From Anaerolineae bacterium (GTDB taxonomy: Bacteria > Chloroflexota > Anaerolineae > 4572-78 > J111): a DNA stretch of 25,201 nt. The position numbers and the translations under genes were made by a program. The notes under the pieces were generated by a model that was not told the DNA's origin, did not search any database, and worked only from the letters and a program-made list of their open reading frames with translations. Shown one piece after another: positions 16,860-25,201 of this stretch. The DNA is taken from positions 1 to 25,201 of the forward strand of contig JAGRBY010000032.1 of NCBI GenBank assembly GCA_020433835.1, in the 5' to 3' direction. Position 1 is the stretch's first letter. Every line of letters starts with the position of its first letter.

Positions 16860-18342
16860 GAGGTTTCTCCGAATAAGCCACCCCGTAGTTTATACTTTCT
16901 AATGGGGTTGACCACGCGTTTGCTTTGTGATGAGGCGGTTCGATATGCTTATCTTTTGTTTTTTGTAAATGATTCCATTGAGAATATTGCTCATACCACA
17001 TCTGATTGAGCAAAGGCGGTCCAAACCAGTTTGCCTTCGATGTAACAGACTCCGCTAATTTCTGTTTATCTATACTATTCGATGGGTCAATAATGCCTTC
17101 TAAAGCTAAGGCTTCCAGAAAAGGTACAGCCAAGGTTGTAGTCATAATAGAGTAAAAATGGCTTCCTTTTAACAGCTCAAACCCTGGTTGAGGGTGAATA
17201 AATCCGACAAGATGTTTGCCATACCAGATTTTTACCCCTGCTGGTCTTTTCTCATCTAAAAACTGCATTGCCTTTTCTAAGCCCTCGGCAAGGTTAACCT
17301 CAACGATTAGCTCATCTTTCGAGAGACTAGTTTTACTATTCCGCACAAAAGCAGCTACATTTCGCCAATTTTTTAACTGCTCAATTACTCCCCACCAATA
17401 CCAATACCAATGTAAAAAGCTGTAAAATTTATCCCAATAACGGCTGAACTTAAAAATTTCTAATCCACTCAAAATACTGTTTTGCATACTTGCTAGAACA
17501 CTACCAAATGTTGACCAGAGAAACGGAAAGATCATAAGAGCAACTCGGTAACGCAATTTCATAGACTCAAGTAAAATAACAATTGGCAGTGTAGAACGCA
17601 ACTCAGGGTATTGTTGTCCTATCATTACGTCCGCTCGGCCTTCCTGGCGAGAGCGATCTAAAATCCGGTTTATATTCATCGTTTCGTGATGATCAGCAAT
17701 CGCCCCAGAGACAAATTTCATTTCTGCTTGAGATTTAATTAACCGAATTCCTAACTCATAATCCTCGTGAGCCCGAAATATTGGATTAACGTTAAAGCCC
17801 CCAATGCGAGCAAACATATCCGCTTCCATCGACAGATTTCCGCTCAGTAAATCTTGATAAGAAAAGCGATGGCCGGGCTGTTGTAGTTCATAAAATTTGG
17901 CTTGCCACCAACTTCCTACTTTGGAATAAAAATAACTGTTAAACGAATTTTTCACAGGTAAGTAGGGGCCGATCCCCACCTGCCCACAACGTTTGTGGTG
18001 AGCAGCAACATGGGCCTCAACTAAACAAGGGCCAGGTACAACATCATCATCTAAAAATAACAAGAGCGATCCTTTGGCCTGGGCCGCACCTCGATTGCGA
18101 GCCGCCGCAGCACCCTGGCTTGACTGCTCTATTATAGTTAGTGGAAATGAGGCTTGATAACGGTGCAACATATTTGATGTATTATCGCTACATCCATCAG
18201 CTACCACTAAAACCTCCATTAGTTGAGAAGGATATGTCTGTTGGTTAAGCGCATCAAGTGTGCCCTTTAACGTTGCACATCGGTTATGAGTTGGAATAAT
18301 TACGCTGATTACAGGTAAAAGTGATGTCTCAGTCATTATCAT
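16849..18342 (-). CDS. GT2 family glycosyltransferase with C-terminal accessory module
   Basis: The GT-A domain fills about residues 8-300: VISVIIPTHNR (11-21), VVADGCSDNT (46-55), GAAAARNRGAAQAKG (77-91), metal-binding LFLDDDVV (95-102) and HEDYELG (192-198). Hydrophobic segments near 252-290 and the aromatic stretch around 305-320 may attach it to the membrane. Residues about 343-425 resemble the N-terminal 80 residues of the adjacent GT2 protein, sharing a GxxVG turn followed by a PG and a conserved tyrosine. The start codon overlaps the preceding gene's stop by four bases (ATGA), with AAAGG six bases upstream, so translation is probably coupled. Donor and acceptor are unknown. Confidence 0.92.
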   Translation of the reverse strand: MIMTETSLLPVISVIIPTHNRCATLKGTLDALNQQTYPSQLMEVLVVADGCSDNTSNMLHRYQASFPLTIIEQSSQGAAAARNRGAAQAKGSLLLFLDDDVVPGPCLVEAHVAAHHKRCGQVGIGPYLPVKNSFNSYFYSKVGSWWQAKFYELQQPGHRFSYQDLLSGNLSMEADMFARIGGFNVNPIFRAHEDYELGIRLIKSQAEMKFVSGAIADHHETMNINRILDRSRQEGRADVMIGQQYPELRSTLPIVILLESMKLRYRVALMIFPFLWSTFGSVLASMQNSILSGLEIFKFSRYWDKFYSFLHWYWYWWGVIEQLKNWRNVAAFVRNSKTSLSKDELIVEVNLAEGLEKAMQFLDEKRPAGVKIWYGKHLVGFIHPQPGFELLKGSHFYSIMTTTLAVPFLEALALEGIIDPSNSIDKQKLAESVTSKANWFGPPLLNQMWYEQYSQWNHLQKTKDKHIEPPHHKANAWSTPLESINYGVAYSEKPHEK

Positions 18343-19520
18343 TTATTACCTTTATGAAGACACCAAACTGAATACGGATAAGCCCAAGGTCCTACTACAG
18401 CGCCACAGAATCTAGCAAATGTAATATCAAGTGGTGTACTGTAGGGTCGTCGTAATAATGATTTAGCCAGCGTGGGCACTTCTCGCCAAACCCACTCACC
18501 TATTTGCCGGGCTGCATCGAAGTTTCCTCTAAATAAATAGTGAGTCCAAATTGCAAAGCCAGCCACTTCATAACCAAAAAGCTGCCTACGCAACTCTTTC
18601 CAGGTACGACGATGGCGATGCCAGTTCAATGCTTCGGGTTCATAAACAATAGAATAGCCTGCCAAAAGAATACGGATAAACATATCCGTGTCACCCCCAC
18701 CTCTGGTTGGTGTACCAACATCAAAGGCTTCGTTAAAGAGACCTATCAATTCAAAAACAGTTCGTCGCAGCGCCATATTAACTCCGGCACCAGCTACCCA
18801 ACCCATTAAAGGATCACAGTTGTTGCTATCTAGGTACATTCGTTTAAAGCCACGGCCAAAGCCACCCAACCGTTGAAACCATTCTTGAGCTTCTGTTTCT
18901 AATTCCAACGGCATTGTCATCCCAGTAACACACATTACATTTGGATCATCGAAATTACGAAGCAGTGTTCGAAGCCAGTTAGGATCAGGCGCAGCATCAT
19001 CATCGGTGAAGACCACAATATCATGATTGGCCTCGCTCAAAGCTTTATTTCGGGCAATATTTAAGCCTGGTCGATTTTCGCGCACATATCGAACCCGTTT
19101 ATACTTTTCGACAAGTTCTTGGGTTAGGTTAGTTAAAGGAGCGTTGTCCACAACAATAAACTCTTGACCATCATCAGGTAACTGCATTAAAGCATCTAAA
19201 CACCGTTTCAAATCTTCTGGTCTATCGCGAGTGCATACAGCAACTGTTGCGTTAAGTAGTGTATTAGAAATGTTTGAACAGTGATCAGGAAATTTTAAGT
19301 AGTTATGAAGCCAATTTTCCCAAAAGGAAGAATCCGCACTAAGGAGTAAAGATTTATATAGATCATCCCTGTTGATTCGACCGGGAGACAATGGAATCAA
19401 AGCTTGGCCAACCGGTCTGCCATCAATACGCAGTAGAACCAAAGCGCGATCATATCCCTTTTGATTATCAATTTCGTCAGGAAGGTTATTGTATTCCAGA
19501 TCAAAGATGGCTGTGGGCAT
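18339..19520 (-). CDS. GT2 family glycosyltransferase with N-terminal accessory module
   Basis: Residues 1-80 form a small domain (AIFDLEYNNLPDEI, VLLRIDGRPVG) related to the C-terminal region of the next gene. The GT2 domain starts near 90: ATVAVCTRDRPEDL (91-104), FIVVDNAP (121-128), GLNIARNKAL (152-161), metal-binding VFTDDDAAPDPNW (170-182) and a GGGDTDMF segment that supplies the later acidic pair. Length of 393 residues is ordinary for this group. GGAG lies nine bases before the ATG. It sits 54 bases downstream of the BcsA-like gene and overlaps the next gene by four bases, within the same predicted transcript. Predicted cytoplasmic-face enzyme; specificity unknown. Confidence 0.93.
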   Translation of the reverse strand: MPTAIFDLEYNNLPDEIDNQKGYDRALVLLRIDGRPVGQALIPLSPGRINRDDLYKSLLLSADSSFWENWLHNYLKFPDHCSNISNTLLNATVAVCTRDRPEDLKRCLDALMQLPDDGQEFIVVDNAPLTNLTQELVEKYKRVRYVRENRPGLNIARNKALSEANHDIVVFTDDDAAPDPNWLRTLLRNFDDPNVMCVTGMTMPLELETEAQEWFQRLGGFGRGFKRMYLDSNNCDPLMGWVAGAGVNMALRRTVFELIGLFNEAFDVGTPTRGGGDTDMFIRILLAGYSIVYEPEALNWHRHRRTWKELRRQLFGYEVAGFAIWTHYLFRGNFDAARQIGEWVWREVPTLAKSLLRRPYSTPLDITFARFCGAVVGPWAYPYSVWCLHKGNK

Positions 19521-19574
19521 TACGCTCTCCGTTTCATTCCTACAATGTAATATGGTAAAGACAGTAAATCAGGC

Positions 19575-21155
19575 CTACTTCGTTACACTTTCGCCTCTAA
19601 AATTAGCCTCATCTTTAGGTAACTCGGAGATGTTAACATTTAACCCCATTAATTTATTCCATATCGAAGTCACACGAGGACGCAGCAGGGGGCGAAGCAG
19701 ACCAAGCTGTGGCACGGCTAAACAAAAAGTAATAATGTAGAGTAAGTTATACCTATTAGAATTTTGAATAACGTTCATTGAATAAAAGGCTCCTCCCATT
19801 AATAACAACATTGTTATTAACTGCGGCAGCAACCATAGGGGGCTTATACCCGCAGCTTGGTTTTTAGGTGTTGGTCGAAAAGATAATGGCAAACGTAATA
19901 CAGCCATAACCCAGGCAAATGTATAAATCGGCCAACTGGCATAAATAATTACAATGGCCCGCCAAAGCGATTCTGTAGTAACAGAAGAGTGATGCCATTT
20001 ACGCAAAGCCAAATGGCGAATAGTTACATCCATTAAAGCTACAGGGGTTAGATAGTAAAAATACCCTTGTAAAGTCATTAATTCAGCTTCACTCCCTGAA
20101 AATAAAATCAAAATTATAACAGCCAGGTGAACAAAAATGACTGGACCAATGAGATATTTAGTTGTTCGCACTGCATAAGCTATACGTCCACCCCAAGTTA
20201 AATGGGGAAATAGCCGGAGATAATCTGTTAGTAAAACCTCAAAAACGCCACGTGCCCATTTGAACTGTTGGGTAAACCAGGCCACCAGATCAGGAGGGGC
20301 AAGTCCTGGAGCCAGAGGTTCGGCTACATAACGCGACCGCCAACCCGCTCCGTGTAGAGCAATCGATGTAGCTAAATCTTCGGCCAAACCAGGTCGGTAA
20401 CCGCCAATAGTTTCAAGGGCAGCCCGCCGAATTAAGGAATTACTGCCCATTTTCGTAGCACTATCAAATCCATCCATTCCTAAAGAGGTGGGGTTGTAAA
20501 AGTCGAAGCTTGTCTCTGTGGCAGCTTGAGCAACAAAACCATGCCCACCACCGTTTGCAAACGTGGGCATAACCTGTACAAATCCAACGGCGGGGTCAGC
20601 AAAAAAACCAACGGTTTTATCCAAATACGTGGGAGCAGGAATATGATCGATATCAAATAACGCAATAATATCGCCCTTAGTCTGGGATAATGCTGCATTC
20701 ACATTTCCGGCCTTAGCATCTTTCCGACCTTCACGAGTTAGGTATCCTACCCCTAACTGTTTAGCCAATTCTGCCAGTTTCGGATCATCACCATCGTCAA
20801 GAAGCCAGGTCGAATGTTTACCATGCATAGCACAACAGGCCAAAAGATTACGCTCAACCATGCTATGCTCTTCGCCGCAGGCCGTGACAAAAACATCCAC
20901 ACTTAAACCTTTGGGGCGCTTTGGCCAGGTTGAAGGACGATGATGCGTACCAAGATAGACGATCCAGCTCAACAAAATTTGAGCGATACCATAGAGGAGG
21001 GCACCGGCAAAGCCAAGTGCTAACCAAGGAGACATTAATCGACCATTTTGAAACCACCAGCTATAGTAAAAAATAAGTGCCAGGGTGCCAATTATTACTA
21101 AACCAATGCCTCGTAATTCACTGTGCGAAATCTTTGTCATCCGTGACGGTCTCAT
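19575..21155 (-). CDS. Cellulose synthase-like (BcsA-type) processive GT2 glycosyltransferase
   Basis: This is a membrane-embedded processive GT2 enzyme. Two N-terminal membrane segments (about 15-35 and 43-68) precede a cytoplasmic catalytic domain with DVFVTACGEE (87-96), LLDDGDD (118-124), FDIDH (167-171), AEDLATS (258-264) and QQFKWARG (296-303). Membrane segments follow near 334-353, 363-377, 398-419, 436-456 and 470-485. These are the D, DxD, ED and QxxRW positions of cellulose/hyaluronan-type synthases, with Lys in place of the usual Arg in the last motif. No PilZ domain is visible, so direct cyclic-di-GMP control as in BcsA is not suggested. Such enzymes extend and may extrude a beta-linked chain. 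A second ATG five codons in is an alternative start. Confidence 0.92.
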   Translation of the reverse strand: MRPSRMTKISHSELRGIGLVIIGTLALIFYYSWWFQNGRLMSPWLALGFAGALLYGIAQILLSWIVYLGTHHRPSTWPKRPKGLSVDVFVTACGEEHSMVERNLLACCAMHGKHSTWLLDDGDDPKLAELAKQLGVGYLTREGRKDAKAGNVNAALSQTKGDIIALFDIDHIPAPTYLDKTVGFFADPAVGFVQVMPTFANGGGHGFVAQAATETSFDFYNPTSLGMDGFDSATKMGSNSLIRRAALETIGGYRPGLAEDLATSIALHGAGWRSRYVAEPLAPGLAPPDLVAWFTQQFKWARGVFEVLLTDYLRLFPHLTWGGRIAYAVRTTKYLIGPVIFVHLAVIILILFSGSEAELMTLQGYFYYLTPVALMDVTIRHLALRKWHHSSVTTESLWRAIVIIYASWPIYTFAWVMAVLRLPLSFRPTPKNQAAGISPLWLLPQLITMLLLMGGAFYSMNVIQNSNRYNLLYIITFCLAVPQLGLLRPLLRPRVTSIWNKLMGLNVNISELPKDEANFRGESVTK

Positions 21156-21405
21156 ATAAATATACTCTCATTTGAAAGTTTCCAGCTTGAGTATGTAGAT
21201 CATAATTGGCCACAAGTTGAGCGTGCTCCATCAGCCAATAATGTAAATCTGGGTACACTTTTTGAGCAATCATATCTTCAACAAACTATAGCCTGTTGGC
21301 ATTTTCATCAATATTCTTCGGATCGATTGCTGTCCAATTTACGGTTTTCTCTTTGAGGTAGAAGTCGCCGATTTTCGGGTTGATAACACAGCCTATCGCG
21401 AAACA
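21118..21405 (-). pseudogene. Possible decayed gene fragment upstream of the BcsA-like gene
   Basis: In one minus-strand frame, 96 codons are open except for a TAG at 21286-21288. The translation has coding-like composition (INPKIGDFYLKEK, VNWTAIDPKNIDENANRL, stop, FVEDMIAQKVYPDLHYWLME, HAQLVANYDLHTQ). An ATG with nearby GGAGG at about 21424 opens a different frame that stops quickly, so a frameshift may also have occurred. The frame runs 38 bases into the 5' end of the BcsA-like gene. I do not recognise the family. It is either a relic of an inserted or lost gene or a chance open frame. Confidence 0.35.
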
Positions 21406-21442
21406 TCAGCTGGTAATTCCTCCATAGTTAGAAACTACCTTG

Positions 21443-23035
21443 TCAGTCAGTTAAGGGCATAACCTGAAAAACTTTGACATTATGATTCAAATCTTCGTAA
21501 ACTTGCTTAAAATTGGTCGGATGATTTACCAAATAGGGCAATAAAGTTGAGGATGTGTATTCATCAAGTTGATTTCCTGTATCCCATTCATACAAATGAG
21601 GTTGTATCAAAATGTAATCAATATCTTTATCTTCGACATATTGTTGAATATCGATTATGCCCGGTCCAGAAATCTCAGTGCGGCGACGCGAATAAAGATA
21701 ATTAGGCATACCATTAGGAGACAGAACAATTGCATCTGAAGATGTGTTTTCACGAAGCCATTGGTTGCCCGCAGGCAAATAGGTCACACGATCATAAACA
21801 GGCAACCGCACCTCGCGATAATTAAGCACCAAAGAAATCATCATTATCATAATTACAAAAGCTACTACCAAAACAGATTTATAGGTTGTAGAGGAAGCTA
21901 AAAAACTATTTACACACCATAGTGCTGCTTGTAAAAGATAAAAATAAAGAAACGGTATCATTGGAATTATTAAACGAGTTTGATGATCAGTACCTGCCGT
22001 ATAAATTACCCAAATGTAGAAAATTATAAAATATAAGGCTACATAGAGATCCATGACCTTAAAGCGATGTAGAGAGATAAAGTATCCAAATGCCGTAAAG
22101 GCTAATAAGGATACACCTAGCCAGTAGCTAACATTGGGTGTTAAGGCTTTTGAAATAAAATTGCTACCAAAAACAGGAATTAAAGCGTTTGATGCAACAT
22201 CGACAGAGAAATATGAAGCGTATTTCCAAAATTGAACGAATTCAATCATATTGCTCAATACATATCTAACATGTTCATAATATAAAGGTGAGAAGACGAG
22301 CGCTCCTCCATTTCGATAATTAAACCAAGTTAATGGCACCAGAACTAACAGCAGCACGCCTGCCGTTGGTAGAATAAACCGCCGATACTTGAAAATGAGG
22401 TAAAGCAGCAAAGCCCCTAGGAGAGTAATGCCTATCGTCCGTATCATTAAGGTGTAAAAAGCTGCTAGCACAATCAGGATGAGCAGCCACACTCTGTTAT
22501 ATCGCTCCCCTTGCTGCCATAAATCAAATAAGACCAAAGTACTTAATGACAAGAAGAGATAAGCTGGTTCAGACATCACTGTCCCTGACATACCTATTAA
22601 ACTAGAGTTGACAACGGCTAAAGCAACAACTGCTATAGTGTGGATCGGCTGTAACCGTGCTCTAAACAGTAAATACATCAAAGGAATACAGCCCAACCAG
22701 AATATTAAAGACAACAGTTTCAATACGGTATAATTTTCAGGGAAAAGGGTTGCAAAAGGGGTTAATAAAATAGGCCAACCGGGTGGAAAGGCCTCCTCTA
22801 TGGGGGCACTTGGACTATTTATCAGACGATATCCCGTACCGGCTGCCAAACTTTCAGACAAGATAATATAGTGGGCGTCATCAAAATATGCCCCTACCGG
22901 AATCGCGTTGAAACGTAATAGGCAAAGAGCAGCACTAATCGTAATCAACAAGATCAGGACTTTATAGGGAGTAACTTTTATTTGCCCTAAATTAACAGTT
23001 TGTTGTTTAAGGGCAGCCTGCGAGATATCTAGCAT
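21443..23035 (-). CDS. GT-C-type (GT39-like) polytopic membrane glycosyltransferase
   Basis: About eleven hydrophobic segments span the protein. The first extracytoplasmic loop contains GAYFDDAHYIILSESLAAG (about residues 49-67 from this ATG), whose paired aspartates are the expected catalytic feature of GT-C enzymes, and the loop continues with EEAFPPGWP. A later TDHQTRLIIP segment is also typical. Such enzymes use polyprenyl-phosphate sugars outside the membrane; protein O-mannosyltransferases and ArnT are distant relatives. An in-frame TTG at 23059 would add eight residues. I preferred the ATG because AAAAGG precedes it and a TATACT box at 23065-23070 would start transcription near the TTG. 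It is the first gene of the minus-strand block. Acceptor unknown. Confidence 0.88.
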   Translation of the reverse strand: MLDISQAALKQQTVNLGQIKVTPYKVLILLITISAALCLLRFNAIPVGAYFDDAHYIILSESLAAGTGYRLINSPSAPIEEAFPPGWPILLTPFATLFPENYTVLKLLSLIFWLGCIPLMYLLFRARLQPIHTIAVVALAVVNSSLIGMSGTVMSEPAYLFLSLSTLVLFDLWQQGERYNRVWLLILIVLAAFYTLMIRTIGITLLGALLLYLIFKYRRFILPTAGVLLLVLVPLTWFNYRNGGALVFSPLYYEHVRYVLSNMIEFVQFWKYASYFSVDVASNALIPVFGSNFISKALTPNVSYWLGVSLLAFTAFGYFISLHRFKVMDLYVALYFIIFYIWVIYTAGTDHQTRLIIPMIPFLYFYLLQAALWCVNSFLASSTTYKSVLVVAFVIMIMMISLVLNYREVRLPVYDRVTYLPAGNQWLRENTSSDAIVLSPNGMPNYLYSRRRTEISGPGIIDIQQYVEDKDIDYILIQPHLYEWDTGNQLDEYTSSTLLPYLVNHPTNFKQVYEDLNHNVKVFQVMPLTD

Positions 23036-23610
23036 ACTGACGGTTCGCCTTTTCGCCAATAGTAAGTATACCTATCTAAAAAATCTAAACTGGTTAGCTT
23101 TATTTGAATGTTACCAAAGCTGATTTAATACGGAACCACTTGGTCAATCTTGGTCTGAGTGGTAAATAGCCTTTAGTGGCAATCCATAACGTTAGCTCTA
23201 CCATCACTTATTTTTTGATGCACCAGTGTAACTTATAAATTTTTTAATATTGGAATAAAATCGGCTCGTAATTTCTGTAAAACGATATACCTAAGTAATG
23301 TACAGTGACATGCAGACAACTATAAGAAGGTAGATGTAGGAATAGGATATATGATAAAATATTTTCTTTTTTCCAAAGGACAGTTATTGCTCTTGGCTGA
23401 CGCTTTATTTCAATAAAATGCGTAGTTGATATCACACTAAAAGAAATTTATACTACCAAGAATATATATATTTTCGCCAAAATAAATATAATCTCCATAA
23501 ACATCTACTATAAAAAAAGTTAGAATTTTAACTAAAGCTCAAGTAATCTGTCATTTCGGTAGGTTAATGTTTTACAAAGCTCACCACACCCATCTCTCCC
23601 CAAAAAAGAC

Positions 23611-23635
23611 ACAATTTTGCTAAGTGACCAATTGT
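23611..23635. repeat. Short inverted repeat just upstream of the patatin-gene promoter
   Basis: ACAATT (23611-23616) and AATTGT (23630-23635) are perfect 6-base arms separated by 13 bases, ending four bases before the -35 box. The spacing suits a dimeric regulator, but arms this short and AT-rich can arise by chance. Confidence 0.22.
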
Positions 23636-23639
23636 CCCA

Positions 23640-23668
23640 TTGATAGTTGTACAGAGAAGTGATATAAT
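23640..23668 (+). promoter_or_regulatory. Near-consensus sigma70-type promoter for the patatin-like gene
   Basis: TTGATA (-35, 23640-23645), a spacer of exactly 17 bases, and TATAAT (-10, 23663-23668) match the consensus at 11 of 12 positions. Transcription would begin near 23675 and leave a leader of about 35 bases before the ATG at 23710, which has AAAAGG a few bases upstream. Confidence 0.7.
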
Positions 23669-23709
23669 TTTTAACACTCTTGTACGCGTCAGGCACATCA
23701 AAAGGCATT

Positions 23710-25201
23710 ATGAGCGAAGCGGATAACGCATTCACCACTATGATCATTGAAAGTTTAACCCGTATCCCCTTTTTTAGAGGGTTACCACCAGAGGCATTGT
23801 CGGCTATTTCGGCTAAATTGCAGCGAATTCGGTTAGAACATGGCGCGGTTGTTTTTGCCCAAGATGAGTCGGGTGATGCCATGTATCTTATTGAGTCGGG
23901 GCAAATAAAGGTATCGGTCAATGTTGGAGCAGGACAACCGGAAAAGGTAGTAAACTATTTGGGGCCGGGCAATTTTTTTGGTGAGATGGCACTTTTGCTC
24001 AACCAACGTCGTTCAGCCACAGTAACAGTATCGATTGATGCCGATTTGTGGGTATTGCGCAAGGCTGATATGGATGAGTTGCTGGTTGAGTATCCGGTTA
24101 TCGCTTTACAAATTACAAAAGAACTAAGCCGTAGGCTAACAGACGTTGTTACTGAAAATACACGACGGCCCGGTTATACAATTAGCGCGGTTTTTGGAAC
24201 AGAAGCCTGGCGGTTGGCAAACAGCATCTATAACCTCACGCGGCAGCGTATTATTGTGCTCGATATCACTGGGGAAGATATTGCCGCCCAAGCCCACGTA
24301 CTTGATGATAACTTTGTTATCCTTGAGGCTATGGAAGATTTATCCAGCGAAAACTTTGGGGAAACCCTGGGCATTCTGGCCGATGGGTTCGACTGGGTTT
24401 TGTTAGCCTTACCCACAGACTACAGTGAGGTTGGGGCAAAAGCGGTTCAACTTGCCAAAGCCACTATCTTATTTAACACCTATGAACAAGAGTGGATAAA
24501 AAACTATTCAGAAGGCCCCATCATCTATTGTAACGGTACACAAGTAGAGGTTGACCGAACAGCCCGGAAGATTACGCACTGTGTTGTTGGTTTGGCTTTA
24601 TCGAGTGGGGGAGCCAGAGGCATAGCCCACATTGGTGTATTAGAAACCTTGGAAAAAGCAGGTATTCCGGTAGATATTATAGCCGGCACCAGTGCCGGCT
24701 CGTTATTTGGAGGGCTATACGCTTCGGGTAAGTCGGTTGAAGAAATAGCCGATTTTGCCAGAAACTTAATCAAACTTATTGACTTAAAGAGCGGGTTGTG
24801 GGATCCAAAATTAAGGCTACCCTGGAGTGGCCTCATCAAAGGCAACGCCACCGCCAAGTATCTGGCAAAACAATTCAACGATACTACCTTTGCCGATACA
24901 CGTATTCCGTTTTATGTGGTCGCCGCCGATGTCATTTCCGGAGAGGAAGTTATTTTTGAGAGCGGTCCCATAGCTGAGGCAGTAAGAGCCAGTATCGGCA
25001 TGATTGGAATTTTTGCACCTTACCAACTCAATGGACATTATCTCATTGATGGAGGCGCTGTTAACCCAGTACCAGCCAGCGTGCTAGCCGAAAAGGGAGC
25101 CAATATCATAATCGCTTCTAATGTTATTCCTTCTTTGGAAGCAGAACGGGCCAGAGGTAAAGAGGCGGCCTATCGCAACCAGAATCCTAATTTTTTGGGA
25201 G
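23710..25201 (+). CDS. Cyclic nucleotide-binding domain/patatin-like phospholipase (NTE family), C-terminus cut by window edge
   Basis: 497 codons are visible. Residues about 15-145 form a cyclic-nucleotide-binding domain with the phosphate-binding cassette GEMALLLNQRRSATV (91-105), keeping the Glu (E92) and Arg (R101). Residues about 155-270 resemble a MinD/ParA-like ATPase fold without its P-loop. Residues about 292 onward form a patatin-type serine hydrolase: oxyanion loop GGARG (300-304), nucleophile elbow GTSAG (326-330, S328), and the second dyad residue in LIDGGA (D447). The expected reaction is hydrolysis of phospholipid or lysophospholipid acyl esters, possibly gated by a cyclic nucleotide. 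No signal peptide is seen. It has its own promoter and diverges from the glycan locus, so a shared function is not implied. Confidence 0.93.
   Translation, partial: MSEADNAFTTMIIESLTRIPFFRGLPPEALSAISAKLQRIRLEHGAVVFAQDESGDAMYLIESGQIKVSVNVGAGQPEKVVNYLGPGNFFGEMALLLNQRRSATVTVSIDADLWVLRKADMDELLVEYPVIALQITKELSRRLTDVVTENTRRPGYTISAVFGTEAWRLANSIYNLTRQRIIVLDITGEDIAAQAHVLDDNFVILEAMEDLSSENFGETLGILADGFDWVLLALPTDYSEVGAKAVQLAKATILFNTYEQEWIKNYSEGPIIYCNGTQVEVDRTARKITHCVVGLALSSGGARGIAHIGVLETLEKAGIPVDIIAGTSAGSLFGGLYASGKSVEEIADFARNLIKLIDLKSGLWDPKLRLPWSGLIKGNATAKYLAKQFNDTTFADTRIPFYVVAADVISGEEVIFESGPIAEAVRASIGMIGIFAPYQLNGHYLIDGGAVNPVPASVLAEKGANIIIASNVIPSLEAERARGKEAAYRNQNPNFLG

Larger units (their letters stand above)
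23036..23709. other. AT-rich divergent intergenic region
   Basis: This stretch lies between the divergent minus-strand locus and the plus-strand patatin gene. The only convincing element is the plus-strand promoter at 23640-23668. No strong paired -35/-10 is visible for the minus-strand genes; a lone TATACT lies at 23065-23070. I see no RNA gene, and open frames here look like chance. Confidence 0.6.

Noticed and set aside
23532..23921. 129-codon minus-strand open frame in the divergent region
   Set aside because: It runs antisense through the promoter and first 70 codons of the patatin-like gene and has no recognisable domain.
1..25201. CRISPR arrays, tRNA or rRNA genes, insertion sequences, attachment sites
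   Set aside because: No regularly spaced repeats, RNA-gene signatures, transposases or integrases were seen on either strand. The repeated protein modules in 2211-8355 are diverged domains, not a mobile repeat.

Overview
The window is a long bacterial surface-glycan locus. Twelve protein genes and one partial gene lie on the minus strand (positions 1 to 23035), and a separate lipase-type gene runs off the right edge on the plus strand. The DNA is moderately AT-rich, intergenic spaces are short, and Shine-Dalgarno sequences are recognisable. The mix of very large multi-domain glycosyltransferases, a Wzm/Wzt-type exporter and repeated extracytoplasmic modules with the core VWGxNxW resembles Chloroflexota (Anaerolineae-like) genomes. 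That assignment is inference from protein style, not a search result.

Layout, read in the direction of transcription (right to left): a GT-C-type membrane glycosyltransferase (21443-23035); a 287-base spacer that appears to hold a decayed reading frame; a BcsA-like processive GT2 (19575-21155); two GT2 enzymes overlapping by 4 bases (18339-19520, 16849-18342); a 1247-residue protein with three glycosyltransferase domains and a C-terminal beta-rich module (13116-16859); a COG5610-like HAD protein (11077-13074); a CDP-paratose-2-epimerase-like SDR enzyme (9940-11004); a methyltransferase/GT2 fusion (8355-9926); two paralogous polytopic membrane proteins with C-terminal extracytoplasmic modules (6385-8355, 3987-6299); a Wzm-type permease with two of the same modules at its N-terminus (2211-3926); and a Wzt-type ATPase with a C-terminal glycan-binding-type domain (933-2210). 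After a 582-base gap with a good promoter and an inverted repeat comes a GT2 gene cut by the left edge. The gaps and overlaps inside the block suggest one or a few polycistronic transcripts.

Together the genes suggest assembly of a glycan on the cytoplasmic face by the GT2 enzymes with a sugar epimerase, possible methylation, ABC-dependent export, and further transfer outside by GT-C enzymes using lipid-linked sugars. The most striking point is a module of about 105 residues that occurs five times in three adjacent proteins (the exporter permease and the two polytopic proteins) and in each is predicted to sit outside the membrane. This ties export and extracytoplasmic steps to a common glycan-recognition device and is the best candidate for an undescribed system here.

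At the right end, a 650-base region separates the locus from a divergent plus-strand gene with a near-consensus promoter. It encodes a cyclic-nucleotide-binding/patatin protein whose middle third looks like a P-loop ATPase domain that has lost its P-loop.
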